From: Salinivenus iranica
Lineage (GTDB): Bacteria; Bacteroidota; Rhodothermia; Rhodothermales; Salinibacteraceae
Assembly (NCBI GenBank): GCA_002894665.1
Contig: NCRB01000001.1
Coordinates: forward strand, 62,001 to 126,000
Direction of reading: 5' to 3'
Length of the DNA: 64,000 nucleotides
Shown: one piece after another, positions 27,787-35,446 of the stretch
Layout of the letters: each line of letters begins with the position of its first letter
Numbering within the stretch: the stretch's first letter is position 1
Notes under the pieces: model-generated
What the model saw: only the letters and a program-made list of their open reading frames with translations
What the model was told of the DNA's origin: nothing
Database searches by the model: none
Made by a program: the position numbers and the translations under genes

Positions 27787-28788
27787 CTAGAACAGGGAGC
27801 GGAGGCGCGGGCGCCAGCGACGGAGTCGAGCGTGGAGCCCGGAGAGGAAGGGGTAGCTGATCTCATATCCGCGGTGCGCTCGGTGCTGCCAGCGCTTCCA
27901 GTGCCAGTACGCCGCTTTTAAAACGATCCGGCCGTATATCGTGAGTGCAGGGTCGGTCAATCGCTCGTACCCAAGACGCTCCATCTCAGCCGAGCAAAGC
28001 ACCTCCACAATCTCGATCTCGGTGCGCGTCAGCTGTGTCTTCCATTTCGAAAGGCTCTTCTGATTCACCGGATTCCGTATGGCGGGCGTGCGGATGGTGG
28101 AGGGCATGTGGTCGGCCGCGGTCTCGTAGAATCGGAGCATCGCGGGCTCGTACGCTTCGTGGAGGAAGCGACAGATCGTGCGGAGCGTCGCTTCGGGCGC
28201 AGAGACCAGGTCCTCGTACGAGACGTTCAGTTGTTGGTCGGGCGAAAGGACGTCCTGAAAGGCGGTCGCTCCTTCGCGAATCGACCGTCGCCAGTTCAGG
28301 GCGTTAAATACAGTTTCGCCGGAGTAGTACGCAATCGCGTTCATCGAGCGGGTGACGGCGCGCGGGTCGCGAACGACGTGGATGAACTTCGCTCCGGGAA
28401 ACATGTCGTTGAGCACGTCCACGTAGAACAAGTTGTGCGGCGTCTTTTCGCCCCATCGGGCCTTGCCGTGTTGCCGACACAAATGCTCCAGGACCACCCG
28501 GTACGGGCCCCGAAGCGTACGCTCTGGGTCCTCTGCGATCTGGGCCTCCAGGCGGTCGAGATCGGTCGCAAAGAGGTCGCGCCGGGCCTCCAGGTACTGC
28601 CGCACGAGGCGCCGGTACGTGTCGTCGGGAACGGGGGAGGTCCAGGACTCGACATCGACCGGGGCGTGGAGGGTCTGGAAGTATTTGAGCTCCCGGGGGA
28701 GGAAGAGGCGAGAGTGGGCATTCAGCATCAGGCGCAGGAGGGTCGTTCCTGAGCGGCTGGCCCCAACGATGAAAAACGGGGTCGACAT
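27787..28788 (-). CDS. sulfotransferase family protein (3 of 4)
   Basis: 333 residues. The start PFFIVGASRSGTTLLRLMLN is the PAPS-binding loop, and FIHVVRDPRAVTRSMNAIAY is the 3'-phosphate-binding stretch. WGEKTPHN, also present in the paralog at 26716, is a strongly conserved block of this sulfotransferase subgroup. The C-terminus is rich in Arg and aromatic residues, as if peripheral to the membrane. It is separated from its paralog by 24 bases and from the next sulfotransferase by 35 bases, so a single transcript is expected. Confidence 0.87.
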   Translation of the reverse strand: MSTPFFIVGASRSGTTLLRLMLNAHSRLFLPRELKYFQTLHAPVDVESWTSPVPDDTYRRLVRQYLEARRDLFATDLDRLEAQIAEDPERTLRGPYRVVLEHLCRQHGKARWGEKTPHNLFYVDVLNDMFPGAKFIHVVRDPRAVTRSMNAIAYYSGETVFNALNWRRSIREGATAFQDVLSPDQQLNVSYEDLVSAPEATLRTICRFLHEAYEPAMLRFYETAADHMPSTIRTPAIRNPVNQKSLSKWKTQLTRTEIEIVEVLCSAEMERLGYERLTDPALTIYGRIVLKAAYWHWKRWQHRAHRGYEISYPFLSGLHARLRRWRPRLRSLF

Positions 28789-28823
28789 GTCTGGGCGGAA
28801 GAAAGGGGGCGGGCGGGGGACGG

Positions 28824-29549
28824 TTAGACAGGGACCGGGGCGGCCTTTTCCACCAGCGCGTCGTACAGCGCGGTGGACGCAGGAAATCGGTCGGCGAGGG
28901 CAAAGTCGGTCGCCTCCGCCTTGTGCCGAGACGCTCGTTCGGGGTCGATGCCCTGGTTGGAGTAAATGGGCGTGAAGGCGTAGCCCTCCAACATCTGCGA
29001 TTGAAAGGGGCGGTCCAGGAAGTCGGCCACGCGGTGCATCGTCTCCTCGGGGGCCTGCACCAGCTGCTCAAACCGCAGGAGCAGCAGGTCCACATCTGCG
29101 CGCTGCGAGAGGGTGTGGAGGATCTCCAGGCTTCGTCGCCAGCGGTACGTGGCGGTGTCTTCGGTCTGCTCGCCCCGCCGGACGATGGAGGAGATCACGG
29201 CGTTTCCGTCCCGGAGAATGCCGATCACCTTGAGTGGGGACTTGGTCGAGAGGTACTCGTTGATGGAGCGGGCGGCCTCGGGCCGTCGGGTGAAGTATCC
29301 GTGCCGGTACAGCCGATCGTGGGCGGCGGGGCCCAGCAGTCGTGCCCACGCCGGTTTTTTCCGGTCCAGCTCGATCTGGTTGGGAATGCAGAGCTTATTG
29401 CCCACGATCGGTTTGCTGATGATTGTGTCGATGGCGTCGCCAAAGTCCTCGTTCAGCATGGCGATGTCGTTGTGGCGGCCGATCATGGCGGTGAGGAGCG
29501 TTGTGCCGGACCGTGGGGCCCCGAGAATGAGGAGGTAGGTTTTGGGCAT
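28824..29549 (-). CDS. sulfotransferase family protein (4 of 4)
   Basis: 241 residues, shorter than the two neighbours and of a different subgroup. YLLILGAPRSGTTLLTAMIG holds the PAPS loop, and GILRDGNAVISSIVRRGEQT the second cofactor site. The C-terminal 40 residues are acidic and may be incomplete relative to longer relatives, but the reading frame is intact. It is directly downstream of the ABC exporter gene in transcription order, with a 39-base gap. Its likely role is sulfation of the glycan or of its lipid anchor. Confidence 0.82.
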   Translation of the reverse strand: MPKTYLLILGAPRSGTTLLTAMIGRHNDIAMLNEDFGDAIDTIISKPIVGNKLCIPNQIELDRKKPAWARLLGPAAHDRLYRHGYFTRRPEAARSINEYLSTKSPLKVIGILRDGNAVISSIVRRGEQTEDTATYRWRRSLEILHTLSQRADVDLLLLRFEQLVQAPEETMHRVADFLDRPFQSQMLEGYAFTPIYSNQGIDPERASRHKAEATDFALADRFPASTALYDALVEKAAPVPV

Positions 29550-29588
29550 GGAAACCGAGCGTGTAGGGAGGAAGGCAGGGGCCGCGGC

Positions 29589-31406
29589 TTAGGATCCCGC
29601 AAGCTGGAACTGGATGTCGTGGTAGGTCGACAGGTGGCCGTTCCGCGCGAGCAGCTCGCTGTAGGGGCCTTCTTCAACGACTTCTCCGTCTTCGAGAACG
29701 ACCACCCAGTCTGCATTCTGAATCGTAGAGAGGCGGTGCGCAATGGCGAGCACCGTCCGGCCCTCCATCAACCGGTCGAGGGATTGCTGGACCAGTTGCT
29801 CCGATACGCTGTCGAGGGCACTGGTCGCCTCATCCAGAATGAGGATGTCGGGGTCCTTGAGCAGGGCGCGGGCGATGGCAATGCGTTGGCGCTGGCCCCC
29901 GGAGAGCCGGAGCCCCTTGTCGCCGAGCGATGTCTCGAATCCGGACTCCATGTCTTCGATGAAGTCGAGGGCATTGGCCTCTTTCGCGACCCGCCGGATG
30001 TCTTCGGGGGAGGCGCCGGGACGGCCGTAGGCGATGTTGGCGGCCACCGTGTCGTTGAAGATGAAGGTGTGCTGGCTGACCACGGCGATGCGCTCGCGCA
30101 GCGAGTGCTGAACCAGGTCGCGAAGGTCCACGCCGTCGTACAGGATGCGTCCCTCATCGGGATCGTAGAAGCGGGGGACGAGGTCCGCAAGCGTTGATTT
30201 GCCCGCCCCCGAGCTGCCCACGAGGGCCGTCATCTTGCCGGCCTGAATGTGCAGGTCGATGTTTTTGAGAATCGGGTCGTCCGACCGGTAGCCGAAGGTG
30301 ACGTGGTCGAACGTGATGCCGTCGCGAAGGGGACCGGCCGATTGTGTGCCGTCGGCTAGGTAGGGCTTGTCCTCGCGGCGCAGCAGCGCGGCCACGTTGG
30401 CGAGGCCGGCACGGTTCTCGGCCCAGTTGCTCCGCAGCCCGTTCATTTCGTGGACGATGGGGAGGGCGCGGAACAGAGCAAAGAGGAACGTGAGGACGAA
30501 GGCAATCCCGAGGTCGCCGGACACCACGAAGAACTGCACCGTGATCACGATGAACACCACGAGGAGGGTGCCGATGATGGCCTCTGAGAGGGGGCGGATG
30601 ATGGAGGTGCGCCGTGTGGTCTCCACGACGGACTCCGCGAGGTCGTTGACGGACGTTTCGAGGCGGTTGCGCTCAAACTCCTGTCGGTTGTAGGCCACTA
30701 CGGTGCGGATCGCCGCGATAAACTCGGAAATCCGTTCGGTGAACGTGCCGCTGGCCTCCGTCACGACGGAGCCCTGCTCGCGGACGCGCTGGATGAGGGA
30801 GGTGAGCCCGAGAGACAAAACCACCAGGAGGCCGAGGACGAAGAGGGTCAGTTCCCACGAAATCCAGAACATCAGGCCGAGGTACACCAGCAGCAACGAG
30901 CCGCGCGTGACGACGGTGAAGAAGATGCCGAGCGCGGTCGTCGTGCGCGCGATCTCCGTGATGATGCTGTTGAGGATCTGCCCGGATCGCGTCTTGCTAT
31001 AGAAGCTGAGGTTGACGGACAGCAACTGGTCGACGAGGCGCATGCGCAGGTCCTCCACGATGCGCGACCGGCTCACCGTGGCCAGGATGGCGGTCCGGTA
31101 CGCGAAGAGGGCCCGCAGCCAGGTGGCGACGAGGATGGCGCCACAGATGTAGTACATCTGCGTGAGACGCGACGCCCCGACGCCCAGGACGTAGGTGTCG
31201 ATCCAGGTTATGCCGGTGGTAAAGGGACTTCCCTCTCCTTCCGTGAACGTCTGCAGGAAGGGGATGAGCATCCCAATGCTGAACCCTTCCAGCAGAGAGG
31301 CAAGGAAGGAGAGGAGGGCCGTGGCCCCCACGAAATACCAGTACTTCCGAAAACTCGGAAGCAGGACCTCGAAGTCGACACGGGACGGGGCGGTTTGGGT
31401 GCTCAC
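29589..31406 (-). CDS. MsbA-type ABC exporter (fused membrane and ATPase domains)
   Basis: 605 residues from a GTG at 31406. The frame extends to 31532, but those 42 codons are Arg/Pro-rich and lack the expected features. About six membrane spans (20-320) precede the ATPase with Walker A GSSGAGKST (about 397-405), signature LSGGQRQRIAIARALL and Walker B DILILDEATSALD. Such half-transporters act as dimers and flip lipid-linked glycans or lipids from the inner to the outer leaflet. As the probable first gene of the minus-strand glycan operon it is the best candidate exporter here, because no wzx-type flippase or wza/wzc set is visible. Confidence 0.85.
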   Translation of the reverse strand: MSTQTAPSRVDFEVLLPSFRKYWYFVGATALLSFLASLLEGFSIGMLIPFLQTFTEGEGSPFTTGITWIDTYVLGVGASRLTQMYYICGAILVATWLRALFAYRTAILATVSRSRIVEDLRMRLVDQLLSVNLSFYSKTRSGQILNSIITEIARTTTALGIFFTVVTRGSLLLVYLGLMFWISWELTLFVLGLLVVLSLGLTSLIQRVREQGSVVTEASGTFTERISEFIAAIRTVVAYNRQEFERNRLETSVNDLAESVVETTRRTSIIRPLSEAIIGTLLVVFIVITVQFFVVSGDLGIAFVLTFLFALFRALPIVHEMNGLRSNWAENRAGLANVAALLRREDKPYLADGTQSAGPLRDGITFDHVTFGYRSDDPILKNIDLHIQAGKMTALVGSSGAGKSTLADLVPRFYDPDEGRILYDGVDLRDLVQHSLRERIAVVSQHTFIFNDTVAANIAYGRPGASPEDIRRVAKEANALDFIEDMESGFETSLGDKGLRLSGGQRQRIAIARALLKDPDILILDEATSALDSVSEQLVQQSLDRLMEGRTVLAIAHRLSTIQNADWVVVLEDGEVVEEGPYSELLARNGHLSTYHDIQFQLAGS

Positions 31407-31626
31407 GGTGGTCGAGAAGAGAAGGGGGGTGGGAATACCGAAGGTACGCGGAGGAATCGGACGAGGGCGGCGCGTTCCTCCCTCTCCCTTACGGAAGGAT
31501 TGGCGCTGTTCTACTGCGCCTTCGGATGACACTCGGGGTAGACAGGAGGAACACCTCAGGGGCCCGCGGGGCTCCGGGGCGGGCGGCCCGGATCGTGTCA
31601 GAGTCGTACTTGTTCCGCCGCACCCC

Positions 31627-32151
31627 TCAATTCGGTGTCGTGGAGGCGTCTGAGGCGAGGGGCGGCTCCACCCGGATGTGGTCCACGACGTAGATGCCGT
31701 TTGGCACGAAGCGCGGGCGGCCGACGAGGTGCTCGGCCCCGTCGCGAAGAACGAACGTGACGGGGCGCGCGGACTGCGGGGCGGCCTCGGTCGGGTTGTG
31801 GAGGCGCATGCGCAACGAGTCGTCGGGCGCCAGCGGACCGGACGCGGCGGCGGAGGGGAGGTCGCTGTCGCTCGTGCGCCCCCAGATGGTCAGCGACGTT
31901 CCGGTGCCCGCCCACGTCCCCCGTCCGGCACAGGCCCCCTGGGCGTTCACGATGGAGAAGACGAGCGGGGGGGAGAGCGGCCGCCCTTCGTTCTGTACGT
32001 TCAGGCTCTCGGGCAGGAGGAGGGTGGCGTTTGTCGCCGTGCGTTCAGCACAGTCGGCACCGACGTCCTGCGCAGATCCGGGGGTGGGGAGCAGGAGGGC
32101 GATCGTGAGGCCCACGACGGCAAAAAGAAATGCAACGGATCGACCACTCAC
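31627..32151 (-). CDS. hypothetical secreted protein
   Basis: 174 residues if started at the GTG at 32151. The frame is open to 32493, but the upstream part is Pro/Arg-rich and unlike protein. The chosen start gives a clear signal peptide (hydrophobic stretch VAFLFAVVGLTIALLL, cleavage likely after the Ala of GSAQD). The mature part is rich in beta-type sequence with three cysteines (about 42, 74 and one near the middle). No family is recognised. It lies alone, divergent from the HNH gene, so no function is suggested by context. Confidence 0.6.
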   Translation of the reverse strand: MSGRSVAFLFAVVGLTIALLLPTPGSAQDVGADCAERTATNATLLLPESLNVQNEGRPLSPPLVFSIVNAQGACAGRGTWAGTGTSLTIWGRTSDSDLPSAAASGPLAPDDSLRMRLHNPTEAAPQSARPVTFVLRDGAEHLVGRPRFVPNGIYVVDHIRVEPPLASDASTTPN

Positions 32152-32638
32152 GGCGGCGGGGCCCTGGTATGCAAAATAACTGGATTGGCCAATGTCGCTC
32201 GTGCGCCCGTCGGTCGCGTCAGGTCTTTGTCCGGTACGAGGGAGGCTTTTGGCGTGGGTGGATGTGGGGCAATGGATGAACGACCAAAAAGGGGAAGGAC
32301 CCGGAGAGGGGACGCTCCTCGACGGCCCACGTGTGGCCCGGGAGGCGGGGGGCATGGAAAATAGAAGGATCCGCGGGAAATAGAGTGACAAACCCGTCAC
32401 ACAGCGCTTTCGGTGCCCGACGCCCGCTCCCCAGAGAAACAAAGGTGCGGGGTCCACGATAGGCAGTGGTGGACCATAAATCAGAGTCGACACGGTTCTA
32501 ATTAACGCCGGATGTCCGGTGGAGGTGACTCTTCAGTACCCGTTTTTTTGCTGTTTCTGTTGTGCTGAGCCGACCGTCCTGTAGCATGAGTACACGTTGG
32601 AGGCCGGAGAATGGGCTCGCGTGGGAGGGGGGCTGGAA
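32152..32638. other. divergent intergenic region
   Basis: No gene is supported between the two divergent starts. The region must contain promoters for the secreted protein (minus) and for the HNH endonuclease (plus). A run of seven T at about 32544-32550 and AT-rich stretches at 32475-32500 are the most promoter-like places. A GGGAGG just ahead of 32639 may act as the ribosome-binding site of the HNH gene. Confidence 0.4.
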
Positions 32639-33139
32639 ATGAACGGACACGTACTGGTGCTCAACCAAGATTATAGTGCCCTCACGGTGTGTAGCGTGCA
32701 ACGGGCGGTCATCCTCATTCACCTGCAAAAGGTCCACCTCGTCGAGTCGGCCGACGGGCAGTTCGTACGTTCCCCGAGTACGAAGATGCCGTGGCCCAGC
32801 ATCGTTCGATTGAAGCAATACGCCCAGGTGCCGTACAAGCGGGTAATGCTGTCCCGAAAAAATGTACTGAAACGGGACGGCAAGACCTGTCAGTACTGCG
32901 GGGCGACGAGCAACCTTACGATCGACCATGTCGTTCCCAAGTCCCGCGGCGGACGAGACACCTGGGAGAATCTGGTGGCGGCCTGCGTATCGTGCAACAA
33001 TCAGAAGGGGGATCGCACGCCCGAGGAGGCGGGAATGGAGCTGACCCGACAGCCGTTCCGCCCGAGCTACGTGATGTTTCTTCGGGACTTTGCGGGAGCG
33101 GTCGACGAGGCGTGGAAGCCGTACCTCTTTCTCTCGTAA
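32639..33139 (+). CDS. HNH endonuclease
   Basis: 166 residues from the ATG at 32639, where the familiar family start MNGHVLVLNQDYSAL begins. The extra upstream codons in the same frame were rejected. The HNH domain has the zinc ligand pair CQYC, the catalytic segment DHVVPKSRGG, and a second CxxC (CVSC). Members are common and highly conserved in Bacteroidota and cyanobacteria and are often found alone, with no defined substrate. No restriction-modification or phage gene is nearby, so a housekeeping DNA-processing role is more likely than defence. Confidence 0.9.
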   Translation: MNGHVLVLNQDYSALTVCSVQRAVILIHLQKVHLVESADGQFVRSPSTKMPWPSIVRLKQYAQVPYKRVMLSRKNVLKRDGKTCQYCGATSNLTIDHVVPKSRGGRDTWENLVAACVSCNNQKGDRTPEEAGMELTRQPFRPSYVMFLRDFAGAVDEAWKPYLFLS

Positions 33140-33216
33140 CCCCCGCTCCTTCCGCAACCCGCACTCCGGCCCGGCGTTTGACCTGTGCCGGTCCACTCAC
33201 CAACCCGTTCGTTTCC

Positions 33217-33753
33217 GTGAGCACGCCCCTTACGCAACGCATCGCTCAGGCTGCCTGGCTTCTTCCCTTGTTCTTCCTGGGCATCGCTCTTCATCAGGGC
33301 ACCGTGGTGTACGATCTGTACACCACCAACGCCAACGGCACCGAGGCCACGGCCGAAGTTCAGACGATTCACATCGAGAATCGGACGCAGGTGACCTACG
33401 ACTATGTCGGCCTCCGCATCCCGATGCCCGACGGGACAGTGCTCACGCGCGATCGCCTGTCGCTACCGCACGGCATCGTGCCCGCCCTGCAGGGGAAGGA
33501 AACGCTGTCCGTGCGGGTCGGCCCCGGGGCCAATCCCTCCATCGTAGTGACGGAGCCGATCGGGCCGACGCCCGTCGTGGAGACGCAGATGCGCATTGCC
33601 GGCATTAACGGCCTGATGAGCTTCGGGGCGGCACTGTTGTTTGGGCTCGGGATCTTCTACTGGAACCGAAGCCTGAAGCGCGACGGCGATCCGGCCGACC
33701 GCGGGGTGACGGAGCCGGATCCCGACCACCCGGCCCGGCAGCGGGTGCGATAG
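33217..33753 (+). CDS. hypothetical membrane protein with DUF3592-like core
   Basis: 178 residues from a GTG at 33217. The open frame begins at 32791, inside the HNH gene, and is not credible there. Two membrane spans are seen, at about 10-30 and 135-152, flanking a soluble beta-rich domain (about 40-125) that resembles DUF3592-type proteins. The C-terminal tail is charged and Pro-rich. A hairpin terminator follows at 33779. No function can be given. Confidence 0.65.
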   Translation: MSTPLTQRIAQAAWLLPLFFLGIALHQGTVVYDLYTTNANGTEATAEVQTIHIENRTQVTYDYVGLRIPMPDGTVLTRDRLSLPHGIVPALQGKETLSVRVGPGANPSIVVTEPIGPTPVVETQMRIAGINGLMSFGAALLFGLGIFYWNRSLKRDGDPADRGVTEPDPDHPARQRVR

Positions 33754-33778
33754 ATCGAAAAACGTACTGCGGGTAGAA

Positions 33779-33823
33779 GAGAGCGCCGAGCCTCGAACGG
33801 GGGTTCGGCGTTCTCTTTCTTTG
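33779..33823 (+). terminator. intrinsic terminator
   Basis: A 14-base stem pairs GAGAGCGCCGAGCC (33779-33792) with GGTTCGGCGTTCTC (33802-33815), allowing two G-T pairs, across a 9-base loop, and is followed by TTTCTTTG. It lies 26 bases beyond the stop codon of the DUF3592-like membrane protein and separates it from the histidine kinase. Confidence 0.8.
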
Positions 33824-34025
33824 TGGGGCTGCGGAGTGTGTCCCGCGGGCCCCAGGTGTGACCCTGGATGGGGGCGAACAGGGACCCGAGTCTCCCTTGT
33901 GTCCTCTCCCTGTCTGGTCCCGGCGTACCCTTCTGAGAGGCCCCTCGGCGCCTCCCAACCCCATGAGGTCTCGGGGGGAGCCCCCGGAAAGTTGGCGATT
34001 CATGAAACGTGCCGCAGTCAGTTTT

Positions 34026-34043
34026 ATACTTCTTCACAAGTAT
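34026..34043. promoter_or_regulatory. inverted repeat before sensor kinase (possible operator)
   Basis: ATACTT-CTTCAC-AAGTAT is a perfect 6-base inverted repeat with a 6-base spacer, centred about 37 bases upstream of the kinase start, in an AT-rich patch. Position and symmetry fit a regulator-binding site at or near the promoter. The regulator is unknown. Confidence 0.35.
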
Positions 34044-34071
34044 GATTTTTGTATGAGCCAGTGGGCGCCTC

Positions 34072-35199
34072 ATGAATTGTTCTGTTTCCGGCCTTCCGGT
34101 TCCCGCCTCCGCCCTCACTGACGCCCTCCTTTCGGTGCCCGACGTGCTCGTGGTGGTGCTCGACGCCGAGGGGGCCGTCCAGTACGTCAACCCGGCGGTT
34201 GAATCGAAGACGGGGTATGTCGCACAGGACCTTCGGGGCACGATATTGTGGGACGCCCTCGCCCCGACCGACGAGCAGGAGAAGGTTCGCCGGTTCTGGG
34301 CACAGGGGCGCGACGGGTGGCAGCAGGGGCACCGCGTGCGCACTCAGACGGGCGACTACCGATACGTGGAGTGGACCCGGGCGGCGGTCGACGGGCAGCC
34401 CGGCTCCACGGTTGGGGTGGGGATCGACCAGACGCAGCATCGGCAACTGGAAGAAGAAGTTCTCTCCGCAAGCGAAAGCGAGCGACGACGCATCGGACAA
34501 GAGCTCCACGACGGCCTGGCGTCAGATCTCATCGCGGCGACGATCAGCATTGAGAACCTGCGGCGTCGGGTCGAGCAGAACATTGTGGACGACGAGGATC
34601 TTTTGAGCCGGTTGAAGAACCTTGAGACGTCCGTACGGCAAGGGGCGCAGAAGGCCCGTTCGCTGTCTCACCTCTTGGCGGGCACCAACGTGTGTCCCGA
34701 AAACATGACACGGGCGCTCTCCGAGCTGACGGACAAGCAGGAGCAGGTGTCCGAGACGACCTGCCAGCTCCACCTTCCCGACCGGAAGGTGCCGGCGGTG
34801 TCAAACGCGACGATCGCTGGCCACCTGTACCGCATCGCGCAGGAAGCCCTCCGCAACGCAGTCATTCACGCGGACGCCTCCCGCGTCGATCTCTATCTCG
34901 ACGTGGAGGCCAGTCGGAGAAGCGTGGAGGAGACGGATGGGCGGGGGGCGGACGCGGGCAAGAACATTGTCCTTCGGATCCGCGACGATGGGCAGGGGGT
35001 GCCGGCGGAGGTGCAGGAGGCGTTGACGAGGCCGTCGAATGGGGAGGAGCGCGGGGCGGGGGCGTCGACCCGGGGCCTCGGCCTGCACCTGATGCAGTAT
35101 CGGGCGGATTTGATTGGTGGATGCCTCACCATCGAGTCGGCGGAAGGAGAGGGCACGACGGTGACATGTACGGTCCCCATTCGGAACGAGCAACCGTAG
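34072..35199 (+). CDS. PAS sensor histidine kinase, NarX/DegS type
   Basis: 375 residues, without membrane spans. An N-terminal PAS domain (about 15-125) is followed by a HisKA_3 dimerisation domain with the phospho-acceptor H146 in ERRRIGQELHDGLASDL, then a HATPase_c domain with an N-box around EALRNAVIHA and a glycine box RDDGQGVP. This is the class of kinase that pairs with NarL/LuxR-type response regulators. None is encoded in the window, so the kinase is an orphan here. A cytoplasmic signal such as redox state or a ligand bound by the PAS domain is likely, but cannot be named. Confidence 0.88.
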   Translation: MNCSVSGLPVPASALTDALLSVPDVLVVVLDAEGAVQYVNPAVESKTGYVAQDLRGTILWDALAPTDEQEKVRRFWAQGRDGWQQGHRVRTQTGDYRYVEWTRAAVDGQPGSTVGVGIDQTQHRQLEEEVLSASESERRRIGQELHDGLASDLIAATISIENLRRRVEQNIVDDEDLLSRLKNLETSVRQGAQKARSLSHLLAGTNVCPENMTRALSELTDKQEQVSETTCQLHLPDRKVPAVSNATIAGHLYRIAQEALRNAVIHADASRVDLYLDVEASRRSVEETDGRGADAGKNIVLRIRDDGQGVPAEVQEALTRPSNGEERGAGASTRGLGLHLMQYRADLIGGCLTIESAEGEGTTVTCTVPIRNEQP

Positions 35200-35446
35200 G
35201 AGGGGGGCGCACAGAGAACCAAATTCGTGTCCGGTATGTTAACAATCGATGTATCGATGCATGGTACGCCCCCCACCACGCCGTCCCCCGCCGATGCGTG
35301 GCCCGCGCGTTGCGGCTCCCCAGCGGCCCCCTGAGTGATTTTGCCGATTCTGTCTGTCCTGAGTCCTGTGGCGGACCCCACCGGTCGTAGGGTGGACGAG
35401 CGACGTACCCAGTCGGCTTCGTTATTCATACAACAGCTCAGAACTT
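35200..35446. other. spacer between two sensor kinases
   Basis: No gene is seen. A small repeated motif, ATCGATG, occurs twice in tandem at about 35245-35260. The rest is GC-rich with no clear terminator. The second kinase begins with GTG at 35447, without a recognisable Shine-Dalgarno sequence. Confidence 0.35.

Larger units (their letters stand above)
33754..34071. other. spacer with terminator and sensor-kinase promoter
   Basis: No gene is seen. The left end holds an intrinsic terminator for the preceding gene. The right end (34010-34065) is unusually AT-rich and carries an inverted repeat just upstream of the histidine kinase start, so it very likely includes that gene's promoter and perhaps an operator. 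Confidence 0.5.

Noticed and set aside
32498-32510. TTAACGCCGGATG, similar to the fad palindrome
   Set aside because: Only one half-site matches, the second arm is missing, and the neighbours are an HNH gene and a secreted protein with no fatty-acid link.
32639-33139. HNH gene as part of a defence or phage system
   Set aside because: No methylase, helicase, phage or toxin gene is nearby, and the sequence matches the common stand-alone HNH family.
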